A stretch of DNA of 64,000 nucleotides, taken from contig JAITYX010000002.1 in the NCBI GenBank assembly GCA_021018815.1, positions 11,625,001 to 11,689,000 on the forward strand, read 5' to 3'. A program made the translations under genes and the position numbers. The number at the start of each line of letters is the position of its first letter. Positions within the stretch are counted from its first letter, which is position 1. A model generated the notes under the pieces. The model made no database searches, was not told the DNA's origin, and was given only the letters and a program-made list of their open reading frames with translations. The stretch is from Talinum fruticosum (taxonomy: Eukaryota > Streptophyta > Magnoliopsida > Caryophyllales > Talinaceae). This document shows positions 26,301 to 38,129 of the stretch, one piece after another.

Positions 26301-28338
26301 CCGGGCTTCTAGGAGTGTGCAGAATCTCTTGTCATCTTGATTTGACTCATTTTATTATGTTGATAGCCTCTAAGGCTGTAACTTGTAGGATGTCTTTTGG
26401 ATGCCTTTTTGCATCCTCCTAAATTTACATCTATATGTCTAGGATTGTGTGTGTACTAAATTGGCCACTGTTACTTGACCTAGACAAGGCACTCTGTATT
26501 GGATCTATTATTCATGTGGGTAAGGATTGTTGCAAAACAATTGTGGGGCTCAATTCTCTGTACTCTAGGTTTTGTGCATGCTTGTCCATGGTTCGTATGT
26601 TACATCTTAGCATGCAAGCAGGGGTGGATGTGTTTTGCATGGGATGCCTTCTGACAAAAATCCTTAAATCTTTGAATTGACATCAATAGAAATTAGTTGA
26701 CAATTATTAAATTACATGAAGTTTAAAAGTTGGCATCCTTGTACAAAATTTTAGAATCCATGCTCTATGATATGTAAAGCTGAAAAGTGAAGTTGATGTG
26801 TTCAATAGGAAGAGTGGCGTAGAGGCCTCAAAGCTTTACGGGTTGATACAATAGAAAAATTGAAGAAGGCACTTCCTGAGCTTGAGAAAGAGGTATGCTT
26901 TTGGTTGGGAAACTAAGATGATGTGGTTGCTTGAAAGGATGTGCTGATTGTTTTTCCTTTTGCTGTAAAAGGTTAGAAGGACGTCTAATTTTGTAGACTT
27001 CTACCAGTATGCATTCCGTTATTGTTTAACAGGTACTTTGTAGTTGTTTTGCTTTCTTTTAAGGCATGATAACTCTAGGTCAAATTCTCATTTTTGTGCC
27101 TGCCCTTTTTTTCTTTTTGCAGAGGAGAAACAGAAGAGTATAGACATTGAAAGCATTTGCCAATTACTGGATCTTGTATTGGGTGCCCAGTTTCGTGCCC
27201 AAGTCGATTACTTTATTGAGTACTTGAAAGTGAGCAATTGAATGATCCTTCACTTTTATTGTATTCTGCTTTTGTAGTGCTTTATCATCTATTTCTGGGC
27301 AAGTGATGAAAACAAAGACAGTGATGGTTGACTTGTGATGATTATTGTTAATATTGAAAATTGGTTGTTGGGTATTGGATTGGTAAAAGAAGCACAAGCC
27401 TTTTCTTCCGCTGCCATAACTTTCAAAATTTACAAGAAACAAATGTACAAATGAAAGAAGAGCAAGGTATCTGTACTAACTTGATTGCATGTGCTTCAGA
27501 CGCAGACTGATTACAAGGTGATAAACATGGACCAGTGGATGGGATTTTACCGGTTCTGCAACGAGGTATGATAATGATTCTCACTCAAGTCACTGCACTT
27601 GTTACTTCTTTTACCTTGGTCTGTCGTCTAATTTTCCATTTTTAAGGCATGTGCTAGGCCAAGATTTGGAATACTTGAATTATTACCGAAGTCAATCAAA
27701 TGGGGACCAAGGCGATATAAAACCAAACATAGCAATGCTTCCTCTCCCTCTGTCAGGTCTTTGGTTTGATGCCTGTTTACTTAGCTACCCCTAGCCTGGC
27801 GCTGTTGTAGGGTGCGGTTTTGGGCTTTCCTAGCTTACCTCCCATTCAAAATTCCTTTAAAAAAAGGCAAAAAAAAAGGTAGTTGACTACATCTGCCAGA
27901 ACCCTTCTCCATCAGTAGCAAAGTCTTGAAAGCATTATATCTTAAATTCTCTGCAAAAAAATCTCACAGAAGTTTGGGAAGTTATGCCAGTCAACACGAA
28001 TACTCGCTGTTCTAAATGAGTTTCATGGTGTTATTTTATTCTATCTCTGTTATGTATTCAATGTTTCTTGCATTCTTGTCGTTGAGTATGATAGTGAACA
28101 ATGAAAATTAAAGAGAGTCAAACACACATATTTAGGATGCCTCTTTTATGTGTACTTACCATACGGGAAATATAGGTAGGAACTAGGAAGATCTTGTAGT
28201 ATTATTTCTGCCACTATAATATCGAAATTCATTTTCTACCAGATAAGTTTCCCAGACTTCAGCAACTATGATCCCGACCTTGCTTGGCCGTTGATCCTGG
28301 ACAACTTTGTTGATTGGATGAAAGCAAAGCAAAGCTGA
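23321..28338 (+). CDS. DCN1-like (DUF298/PONY domain) cullin neddylation protein, 9 exons
   Basis: DCN1-like proteins help transfer NEDD8/RUB from its E2 to cullins and so activate cullin-RING ubiquitin ligases. Plus-strand exons: 23321-23399, 24621-24705, 25818-25892, 25968-26004, 26809-26892, 26972-27032, 27123-27229, 27500-27565, 28243-28338. All junctions are GT-AG and phases match, giving 229 residues. The start is MPRASSKKTGQSNS, a short basic tail with no UBA domain, as in human DCUN1D4/5. The domain begins near FYTYANRSSGLIDPEG and includes RILMLAWKMQAEKQGYFTQ, EEWRRGLKALRVD and FVDFYQYAFRYCL. It ends with NYDPDLAWPLILDNFVDW, which contains the conserved Asp-Ala-Asp type cullin-binding residues. 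From memory the nearest Arabidopsis gene is At1g15860. The gene is intact. Confidence 0.95.
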
Positions 28339-30481
28339 AGCAAGTCCCTGGCTGATGGCAGATGCTTTCTGCTGTTAGAATCGAATCCGATTGTCTCATG
28401 GAGGTACCACTTACAAACGGTTCTTTTCCCTCCCAGTGAACCAAACAACATTAGATATGTATTTGCTTCTGTCATATGTATGTAATCATATTGTATGTGA
28501 AATTGCAGGATTTTGAAACTGTACACAATTTTTAGACCACAGGCCACAGATATTTTTACATTAATTCTTGTTATTTTCAAGTTCCTCTTGAATCCGACTC
28601 CAAGCCTATGGGGAAGTGTATTTTCTGGATGTTCTTTTTATATGTACTTTTCCCTGAATGGGTGAACCCATTGCTGGTGTAGTTATTGATATGGGTGGTG
28701 CTATTCAGTGATTCGCTGGAAAGGTAGTGATTTGATCAGAACTTTGTTTAGATGCACATTTCTGTTAAAATTTAGACGTCGATGCATAACTCATTTTATT
28801 GTCGTAGCAACCAGTGTGTTTTTTACTGAAGTGAGGTATGAAGAGATTCAGATCTACACGAGCCATGTGGTTCTTCTTGTTCATGTCAAGAAAATGTTCT
28901 ACAAATGATTATGAGAAACAATGCATGTGGGTGTCAAAGCAACAAATTTAATGTACCCTTTTGATGGAACTCTTGATAAGAATGAGTTTTGTAAGGATAT
29001 ATGTGTCAATAATCGAACTTAGAATAAAAGATCAAATCTTTGGACTCGTGTTTGTCCAACAGAGTAGATATGATTTGACTTTTTAATTTAATTCGAAAGT
29101 TAAGTTCTTATAAAAAATATTTCGAATTTTACTTTAGGCGCGAATTTTCTTAATTATATTTTAACGCTCTTTTCATCCATGATCAACCTAAAGCCAAACA
29201 AGGTGGGGACACTATTCTCGTATTATTACCATTTCTTTTCGCCCAAACCTCAAAAGATATAGTCCATATTATTGTTAGATATTTCTAAAAAAAATTATAA
29301 TCCAAGAACAAAATTTGCCCAGGAATGGGGCCTTATTCTGGCTTTTCCCTTTCCTTTAACTTTTCCTGTTAAATGCCTTTTGACAATGAATGTCCATTTT
29401 GCAAAATGATTGAAATGTCATTTTCTTGAGGACTAGTAAATAAAATTGCTAGTAAATATTCCATCCCCTCACTTTCCCTTGTTCTCCACTCCTCTCTCCC
29501 TCTCTCCCTCTCTCTCTCTCTCTCTCTTCTCAATAAACAGGGTAATTACCATTCAAATAGATACGTATGTCTGAATGAGTCCAAATTAAAATATCATTTA
29601 AGCATGTCCGATTAAATCCAAATTAAAATATCATTTGAGTCGTCCCTCTGCTATACTGAATACCGATGACTTGAAATTAGCGATTCTCTCCCTCTTCTTC
29701 CTCAAATGAACCCGAGCGAAAAACAATATATATACAAATTAATGTGCCAAAGCCATGCCTATGATATAGCCTAATTATACTTATCTGATTGCTCCTTGAC
29801 ATTCAACTTTAGAAACTAATGTCTTCCATTTTATAAGTAGGCTCAATAGCCTTTTGACCTCATTAGGTGAGCAAATTGGGCCCTTTCATCACCTCCTCAT
29901 CTTATCCAGATTCTTGTCTATTTATAATGTCACCAATAATTTTAGTGCCTCTGCAGTTGTGCTACTAGTTAAATGGACAACATTCATGTCATATGAAAAA
30001 AAATATTTTAGATATGGAAAAAAATTTGGATTCTTAACAATGGGGTGATGAAAAGCATTGATCATAAAGCATACATCATTGGTAGGGCATTTCATCAAGT
30101 AGAATCTTCAACTACTGAATCTCATGGAGAAAAGCTTGAAACAAAATCAAGAGCAAATTCTTGTTTGAAGGTGCTTGAAATTTCAAGTCGATTGCAGTTG
30201 ATCCGACCCAAAAACTTGGCCGGAGAATTGTAACAAGGGAGGTTAACGGGGCATTTGGTGTGATTTTTCGACTTGAACTCAGAAACCCGAACCTGACCCA
30301 ATTGACAGTAGTTCACATGGCAGCAGTTCATCTGGCTCGAGGCAAAACAACCAAAACTTGAGGCACTTGATTTTTATACAGCCAAATAGGTCCTCCAAAT
30401 TGCAGAAAAATAAAGCACAATGGGGGAGAATTGTAAACACTAATATCTGCATTAGAGCATGAGGTTTCTTTCCTTGGTCTT
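28339..30481. other. Convergent intergenic region between the DCN1-like and DeSI genes
   Basis: The two genes end toward each other, so both sides are 3' flanks. I see no gene. A CT-rich microsatellite lies at 29491-29527. A 24-base phrase CCAAATTAAAATATCATTT occurs twice at about 29581 and 29619. Open frames near 29854-30233 lack any recognisable domain. Confidence 0.5.
29491..29527. repeat. CT-rich microsatellite
   Basis: The tract begins as CTCTCTCCC repeats and then becomes pure (TC)n. It lies between convergent genes with no clear role. Confidence 0.8.
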
Positions 30482-31436
30482 TCAAGAAGTGCTTCTGGTA
30501 CTCTTGCTTCCAATAGTTGCAGAATCAGAGGGAGGTGATGAAGAGGACGATGATGAATTTGATGAGTTTGTCAATCTCTTTGAGCTGCTCTTTCCCAGCT
30601 TCCTATCTTCCTCTACCGCCTTCTCTTCCTTCCGAGGACACCCGATTTTACCCATCGTTATCTTCTCTGGAATAACACATTTGCAAAGGAACCCTGAATG
30701 ATAAACAAAAAAACCCATTTAATCAATTACCCAAAGTCACACTTTTCCAAGCTGGGTATACAGAAAAATCTCAGCTTTTCCCAATCTATGACTAGAGATA
30801 TATTGGGCACTTTTCTGAACAAGGTACAATCCGGGCATTAACAGTTTATGAGACCGGCTCATTCAAAAATTAAAAACTCCGAATTGGTGGGCAAAAGGGG
30901 CTTACCAATTCGAGCAAGGCGATTAACCCAGCTGGGGATAGAATTCCCAGTAAGCTTAATACAAACATCATTGCAGAAGTGATTACAGTTCTTGGTGATG
31001 AGATTGTAGGCATTTCCACTGTATTTCTCGGCGAGCTCCTCCATCACCTTCTTCACATCTTCAGGGGCCAACTCTGTCCATCCGATCAGGATCCCCTTCC
31101 TGAATGTGAACCCCTCGCACTTCTTGGGCACCCCCTCGAAGATCCCAGTCGAGGGGTACTCGTGAGCCCCAAATGCATACTCCACCCCATGAACTGCATC
31201 ATTTATCTCACACAAATCAGCATAAATTTAACAATTTGTATCTACAGTGACCGCGGAGATATCAGATACATTTTCTCCAGGTCTGACAGAAATAAGAGGG
31301 TACCTTGGACGCCAGAGTGGTAGACACCGAGGCCAAGCCAGTACGCATAGCCATTGATAGGACTGATGTCGTACACATTCAGGAAAACCGGAACTGAACC
31401 AGCCACATCAACGCAGGAATTTTTCATACACAGCAT
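30482..31436 (-). CDS. DeSI-like PPPDE-domain cysteine isopeptidase, 3 exons
   Basis: PPPDE/DeSI proteins are papain-fold-like thiol peptidases that can remove SUMO or ubiquitin. Minus-strand exons are 31436-31304, 31193-30906 and 30693-30482, encoding 210 residues. The likely catalytic pair is His40 in GLGVYHSGVQ and Cys114 in LITKNCNHFCND, the standard arrangement. Other family landmarks are VPVFLNVYDISPINGYAYWL, FGAHEYPSTGIFEG and IPSWVNRLARIG. The C-terminal 45 residues are Ser-rich and basic (SSNSSSSSSSPPSD) and probably disordered, as in plant homologues. The first in-frame ATG is at 31436; codons upstream in the same frame have no ATG. From memory the closest Arabidopsis relatives are At4g17486 and At1g80690. 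The substrate is unknown. Confidence 0.93.
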
Positions 31437-31534
31437 GATTTTCACTCTCACTTATCATAGTAGAAGTATTATCCCCCATCTCGGCACACTTGCAGCCATT
31501 CTTGGTTTCTGGGCAGCTTAGAAAATCTTCAACT

Positions 31535-31582
31535 GAGACTAGATAGATAAATAGACAGACAGACAGATAGGTAGGTAGACAG
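31535..31582. repeat. Mixed GATA/GACA microsatellite upstream of the DeSI gene
   Basis: The tract is a run of AGAT, AGAC and AGGT tetranucleotides about 100-145 bases upstream of the DeSI start, so probably in its 5' leader or promoter. The variant order suggests an old, decaying GATA array. Confidence 0.7.
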
Positions 31583-33229
31583 AGAGAGGGGGAGGGGGAG
31601 AAAGATTGGTTATTGAAATCTGTATGGGGATCAATCAGGTGCTGGAATTAAGCACAGATTCCAGTACCCTTCCTCTTTGAGTGCTCATCAAAATCTGGGT
31701 TTTTTTTTTTTTTTTTTGGGAGGGGATCTTATTGGATGATGGATCTGTAGATTTTTTAATTGGACTAGGGAGAAGGGCATTCAGAGCAAGGAGATGGGTT
31801 GGTTTGGTAACAGCTTTGTTAGCTGTGTTGATCTTGGATTTTAAAATTTTTTAAATGTCCACTTTATTTTGCCCTAATTTTTCTGGAGAAAAGTAACGTA
31901 CACTCATAAATCTCAATGATGCTAGTGGGGTATATGATTGATAGATTTTATTTTATTTCTTTTCAAGTTTTTAATGATTTGGAATCACTGTTGAATCCGA
32001 TCACTTATTACTATATTTTTAATTTTAATGGCATAATTATTTCATTTTTATGTAGTCTTTCTACTCAATAAATATATAAGTCGTGTCGACAATACTATTT
32101 GAAGTAATGTTTACTATTTTAATCGAGCTTAAAATACTAACCAAATAAATATTAAGTATTAAATAAGGTAGTGTTTCAACTAATGTTTGCAGCAGGTAGT
32201 GTTTTTGAAAAGTTAAAGAATATTAATTTTTCACATTTAAAAGTGTGTTTCATATTTTTTAGACAAAAACATCCTTTCATTAATTTACATTTAGTAAATT
32301 ATTTATAACTTTTAATGTTAATTTACATTAACTAACTAAATCAATATTTAAAAGGTTCGGAGATGCAGTATAATTGCTCATGGTAGTCAGAATAAATCAA
32401 TATTCCTTCTATTTCAAAATAAATGTTATTTTTTTGGTTTCACAATTAATGAAATATATTAATGACTATTTTATCAATTTTATCCTTATTCATTGTGTTT
32501 TTTTTTTCGTTGATTCTTTATTTTCAATGAAATTATGAGCAACTTGATGTTTTAACATCAATTTTGCCATAAATTTTGTGTTTTCTTTGTATTTCTCGTA
32601 ACTTTAAATGGACAAATATTTTTAAACAGAAAAAATAATATTTCTCGATAGTTATAAGCATTAATTATTTTTTCTAACTAAGAGATCCGAGTTGTAAACT
32701 TATAAAGGTAGTGGTTTAAAAAAGAAAGGGAACATCATTATATATGAGTAGTGTTTGTAGGGACGGTCCACAATAGATTTTACTAATATCAAAGTTGCCT
32801 TTATATCATAGACTATGCTTCTTTATTTGGGTCACAATCTCTCTTTTTAATGCCACTGTGTGTTTGCTTGTGACCTTTAAATGGGGAAATAGGATTCTTC
32901 CTTTTACATGCATTTGCCCTTTCTTTCTTTCCCTTTTTTTTTTTTAATTATAACTTTTATAATATAACTCGATTGATCATTTCACCAGTTTTTTTTTTTT
33001 TTTTTTGAAAAATTAGAAGAGGACATATTGAATTTAAGTTCTGTCATAATAGTTTATATTGTTATAAAATTTTAATTATTTATATCTATACGATATTGAT
33101 CAATATTTAATTAACGAAGTTGCCATATAATAGTACAAATTGATACCGATCAAGTCGGATCAAATTTGTATTCATACTCAATTAGATGGATACATGAACC
33201 TAACTTAAATGGGTTAGGTTTAGGTCATA
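31583..33229. other. Upstream DNA of the DeSI gene
   Basis: No gene is supported. There is an 18-base T tract followed by G runs at 31700-31724 and a Stowaway-like MITE at 32401-32637. Further long T tracts lie at 32934-32945 and 32990-33006. The rest is AT-rich spacer. Confidence 0.5.
32401..32637. mobile_element. Stowaway-like MITE
   Basis: The left end reads TATTCCTTCTATTTCAAAAT and the reverse complement of the right end reads TATTTTTTCTGTTTAAAAAT, followed by ATTTGTCC. Both begin with a TA target dinucleotide. The element is about 235 bases, has no ORF and matches the general plant Stowaway terminus pattern. Confidence 0.55.
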
Positions 33230-33242
33230 CTAGCTTTGAATT

Positions 33243-33257
33243 GCACGTAATACGTGC
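33243..33257 (-). repeat. Helitron-type 3' terminal hairpin
   Basis: The sequence is a near-perfect 15-base palindrome, GCACGT-ATT-ACGTGC on the minus strand. It sits nine bases before CTAG, the position and composition expected of the Helitron 3' stop signal. Confidence 0.6.
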
Positions 33258-33286
33258 ATGATTAAATTAAGTTCAAGCATAATAGT

Positions 33287-33371
33287 TTTTATTATATTTG
33301 AATATTATGGTTATTATCAAATTGAACCGTAGCCTAACCATAATAAACCATAATATTCAAATATAATAAAA
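33287..33371. repeat. Perfect 26-bp inverted repeat
   Basis: The left arm 33287-33312 is the exact reverse complement of 33346-33371, with a 33-base spacer; six more outer bases pair with one mismatch. A second 16-bp inverted repeat (33330-33345 with 33374-33389) overlaps it, so the two hairpins cannot both form fully. Confidence 0.85.
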
Positions 33372-34579
33372 GCTATTATGGTTAGGCTAGAGTATAATTT
33401 ATTAAATTGAAAAGAAAGGACATTTAAAATGAGTGCTTTGATTAAAAAATAGATTAAAATGTACGATAAATAAAATTAATGATTAAATAAAAAAACCACC
33501 TATAGTGAAAGATAAGATAACTTATTGGTGGAGTAATAAAATGGAAACATAATAATCATATATACACTAATGGCTATGTGAAAATATTTTATTCCGATTG
33601 AAATAGCATTGAGAAAGATACATGAAAGAAGGAAACATTATTTTGATTTAAAAAATATAGGTAAAATAAATATAGAAAGATAAAGAAAATGACTATTTAT
33701 CTAAAAGATCCTAAAAAATAATAAATTTTAACTAAAAATAATAGCAATGACACCAATAGAAGTATATGAGACACTTTTAATATTTGAAAGAAAAAAAAGG
33801 AAGAAAATATGAGGAGGAACTCAATTTTGTTCAGATTAAAAACTTTTGCTAACATAATCTTCTATAGGAATCGCACTAAGAAAATAATTTTTTTAGAAAA
33901 TAATTAATTTTATAGTGTTATGATATTATTAATCAACATGGCTATAGAATCTCTAAATTGTGAAGTTTAAAATTACTTTAAAATATGTAAAAACAAAAAG
34001 ATATATTTATGAAGAAGTAATAATAAAAAATAAAAAACAGATTAGACATAAAAGGATTTAAGTTACTAAGAAAATGAATGTCAACTCTTGTAATGAAAAT
34101 TGGAGGGGTACCTTGACATTCAATCTCGTACGCTTCAACTTGTTTCAATCTGTTTAAATGAACTAAAATCATGTGATTATATTGACAAACAATATTGTAG
34201 GGTGTCTTAAAGATAAAATAAGAGTCATGTTAGAGAAGTGAAATCATAAATGAGTAATTATGAAGAACCGGAGAGAAGAAATTGAATTACTATTAGAGTA
34301 AAAGTTGTAATATTTGGTGGGCTCTAACCATAAAAGTGGGTAAGTAAATATTAATATATTCATAAGAATATATAAAATTAAGTACACAAATATCAACGTT
34401 AGAATCAATAACTTGTGAAAAACGAAACATACTTATTCTATCATTTGTAATTTGAGGTGTATGTATATTGGCAGTAAGAGAAAATAATTTTTTTAATAAA
34501 AAAAAATATTTTTAGAGGTAATGTTGATGGAGGTTTTAGGTTAAAATAAAAGGTGGTAGTACAAAGGTGGCTAAAGTTT

Positions 34580-34582
<3 letters not shown>

Positions 34583-34629
<47 letters not shown>
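34583..34629. repeat. (TA)n microsatellite
   Basis: This is about 23 TA repeats inside the Helitron-like block, directly before the 153-base tandem repeat. Confidence 0.9.
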
Positions 34630-34632
<3 letters not shown>

Positions 34633-34925
34633 GGAGAGAGATAGGGGTGAGGAGGATCAATTACAATCCGATTTTTATTGCTTTTTTCATTCCATTAGAT
34701 AAGAATATTTTATTCATGTAAATTAAAAATGGGTAAAAAGTACTGGCGGACTACAGCATGCATGTTCATATATATATATAGTGAGGGAGAGAGATAGGGG
34801 TGAGGAGGATCAATTACAATCCGATTTTTATTGTTTTTTTCATTCCATTAGATAAGAATATTTTATTCGTGTAAATTAAAAATGGGTAAAAAGTACTGGC
34901 GGACTACGAGCATGCATGTTCATCT
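34630..34925. repeat. Tandem duplication of a 153-base unit
   Basis: The unit starts GAGGGAGAGAGATAGGGGTG and ends near CATGCATGTTCAT. The copies begin at about 34630 and 34783 and are nearly identical. A third, more diverged partial copy lies at about 37240-37350, so the unit belongs to the repeated Helitron-like sequence. Confidence 0.85.
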
Positions 34926-35340
34926 CTTTTACATAAAAAAAAAAAAACAACCGACGGACTTTAATAGATAGTACATTATATTAGCATGTATGGATCATAT
35001 GTGAAAATTTAGGTCAAAATGTATTGAATTTTTAACAATAGATATTACTCTTACCTGGAAAGTAATCAAATTCTCCATGCACATCATCATAAACTCCATG
35101 CTAATCTGTTGGCGTAAATCTTCAACAAATCCAAAGAAGAGTCAAAGAGAAATTATACACAATTATCAAACTGTAAAATAAATAAATAAATAAACCAATC
35201 ATTTCATTAACTCACAGTTAAATTGAATCATATATACATATACATGTGTTCTCAAAATATTAGACGTGAGTGATTTTTTTAATTAAATTTTTTATTTAAT
35301 GTTTTTTGGAAATAATTATTTTGATGTATGAGTAACTAAT

Positions 35341-35813
35341 TCCTATAAATTTATGCAAAATAAGGGTATAATTGACAAATTAAAATTTATACAGTAATAA
35401 AAAAGGTCTTACCTTTATATATAACATAGATAAGTTTAATGGCCTAATAATTTGTGACTATTTTATCCTTAAGATATAAGTTATATTAAGGGTAAAAAAA
35501 AAAAGGCAAAAGTTATACAACAATAGAGAAGTCTTGGCCTTATATACAACATAGTTAGATAGATGGATATATAAAACGAATAAATTATCCAAATTTTATA
35601 TGTTATAAGGGTAATTTATATTAATAATATTTATTTATTTATTCAAGGTCCAAACATTAAATTTAGACTTTATGTATTTAATTTTCCTATTACCAATGAT
35701 AGTTTATATATAAAAAAATAAATTCTTCATGTATGTTTATAATTATAATTATGTTAGATTAAAAATAGTTAATAAATTTGATAAAAAAATTAATGGGACT
35801 TGCATATGGGTAA

Positions 35814-35870
<57 letters not shown>

Positions 35871-36079
35871 TAGAGGGGAGGGAGGGTAATTGGAGAGAGA
35901 GAGGGGGAGGTAACTGGAGAGAGGGGGTGGGGAGGGTAATTGGAGATAGAGAGGGATTAATTATATTAAATAGCAATATAATGATATTTTTATTCTTAAA
36001 ATTTAAGTTAAAGAAGGGGTAAACATGATAAATTGAAATTTATACAACACATTATTCTTCCCTTTATATATAACATAGA
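35341..36079. repeat. Direct repeat, copy 1 (matches 37581-38331)
   Basis: The segment starts with CCTATAAATTTATGCAAAAT and ends at CTTTATATATAACATAGAT. The second copy at 37581-38331 has the same order of sub-motifs, including the GA microsatellite, and similar length. The copies are diverged by substitutions and small indels, so the duplication is not recent. Confidence 0.85.
35815..35863. repeat. (GA)n microsatellite
   Basis: About 24 GA repeats followed by imperfect GAGGG units. The matching place in the second copy (38094-38124) also holds an AG tract. The open frame across it is low-complexity and not a gene. Confidence 0.9.
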
Positions 36080-36112
36080 TTAGCTGATATATATAGTAAA
36101 AAAATATCTACT

Positions 36113-36115
<3 letters not shown>

Positions 36116-36191
<76 letters not shown>
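36116..36191. repeat. (TA)n microsatellite, long
   Basis: This is 38 uninterrupted TA repeats at the boundary between the two direct copies of the Helitron-like unit. It is a likely site of length variation and of assembly uncertainty. Confidence 0.92.
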
Positions 36192-36193
<2 letters not shown>

Positions 36194-37580
36194 CCATAGA
36201 ATCTCTAAATTGTGAAGTTTAAAATTATTTTAAAGTTTGTAAAAAACAGAAAGATATATAGTTATTAGTTTTTTTTGTGTGTGTGCATATTGTTAGATGA
36301 TTTTTCATCGAAAATTTGTTATCCCTACACATTTATTAAACAATCAACATAAAAAAAATTTAAGTAATTGATTACCTTTGCACAAATTCCTATTGCTATC
36401 TGTAATCAAGATAACGTAGGTTTTGGACTATTTTTTCAACTTAGATTATAGTAGAACAAAGTAAAGTATCTCTTTAAATTGAAATATATGGTTGTTACAT
36501 CATAACTTTACCGCCATGCGTTGGAGCGAGATTTTTAGGGTTTGGATTTAAAATTGAATATATATTTCTATCATTTGAATATCTTTTAACTTGAATTATA
36601 TCGTTTTAGTATTATCTTGATTATCCACAAAAAACAAATACCTTGATTTATGATGAAAATAATTCGGATCAATAAGGGCTCTATCAATATTGATATATAA
36701 GTATAGTATTCAATGAGTATAGTATTCCAACATAACAATCATTCTAAATAATAATATATGACTTTTTTGTCATGATATAGTTAGATGAAAAATATCACTA
36801 TGAAAATAAGGAATTTTAATAATAAAATTAAATAATGTCAGTATGCTTTTAAGATAGATCTCGATGAAAATGAATTTTTGTTTTACAAATATACAGCATA
36901 GTCCACACATAACAACAAAGGCGCAACAATATTTTCATCTCTAAAAATTACATGCCAATTTTTTATTTTTCTGATTTTATATCAATGAGAAGCAAAATTA
37001 AATACTAAAAATGTACTATATTTAATCTGCGCCAATAAAAAAAATCATCTAAATACAAACAAAATTATTTCAAATTAATTATCTTCTACATTATTCTAAG
37101 TATATTTTAATTTTTATATTAATAATTTATCTCAATTGCAATTATTTTTAATCCTAACCTAACTTCCTCATCTTCATTTTATGTATAAGAACCTATATAA
37201 AATTTAGCTAAGAATATTTTATTATTTTCTTATAAGAACCTAGAGAGAGCGGGAAGGATTAGTTACCATTCGATTTTTATTATTTTTTTCATTCCATTAG
37301 ATAAGAATATTTTATCCTTGTAAATAAAAGGTGGGAGTAGAAAGGTAGCATGCATGAATTATATGTGAAAATTTAGCTTAAAATTTAGCGTTGACGAGGA
37401 ATGCGTAAATTAAGGATTTCGTTATTTCTTAAATACTGCATATGTGTCAATTAACTAAAATGATCGTTATTCTCTTTCATTTGATTTGTAAATATTTACC
37501 ATAATATGAAAATATAATAAAAATTATTATGTTTGAACTTAATTTAATCATACACGCATTACGTGCAATTCAAAGTTAGT

Positions 37581-38088
37581 CCCTATAAGTTTATGCAAAA
37601 TAAGGGTATAATTAATAAATTAAAATTTATACAACAATAAAAGGGCCTTATCTTTATATATAACATAGATAAGTTTAATGATTTAATAATTTGTGACTAT
37701 TTTATCCTTAAGATATAAGTTATATGAAGGGTAAAAAATAAAAAGTAAAAGTTATACAACAATAGAGAAGTCTTGGCCTTATATACAACATAGATAGATA
37801 GGTAGATATATTAAGGGAATAAATTATGTAAATTCTATATGTTATAAACGTAATTTATATCAATAATATTTATTTATTTATCCAAGGTTCAAACTTTAAA
37901 TTTAGACTTTATGTATTTAATTTTTTTAAGGTAATTTAATTTTCTTATTTTATCAAGGATAGTTTATATAAAAAATAAATTCTTCCTGTATCTTTATAAT
38001 TATGTTAGATTAAAAATAGTTAATAAATTGCATCAAAAAAATAATTAATAAATTTGATAAAAAAAATTAATGGGGCTTTGGGTATGGG

Positions 38089-38129
<41 letters not shown>

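Noticed and set aside
29854..30233. Two adjacent plus-strand open frames in the convergent spacer
   Set aside because: They are about 60 codons each, with no domain, splice support or promoter pattern.
35729..36022. Open frame with a long Arg-Glu repeat
   Set aside because: The repeat is simply the (GA)n microsatellite translated. There is no independent coding signal.
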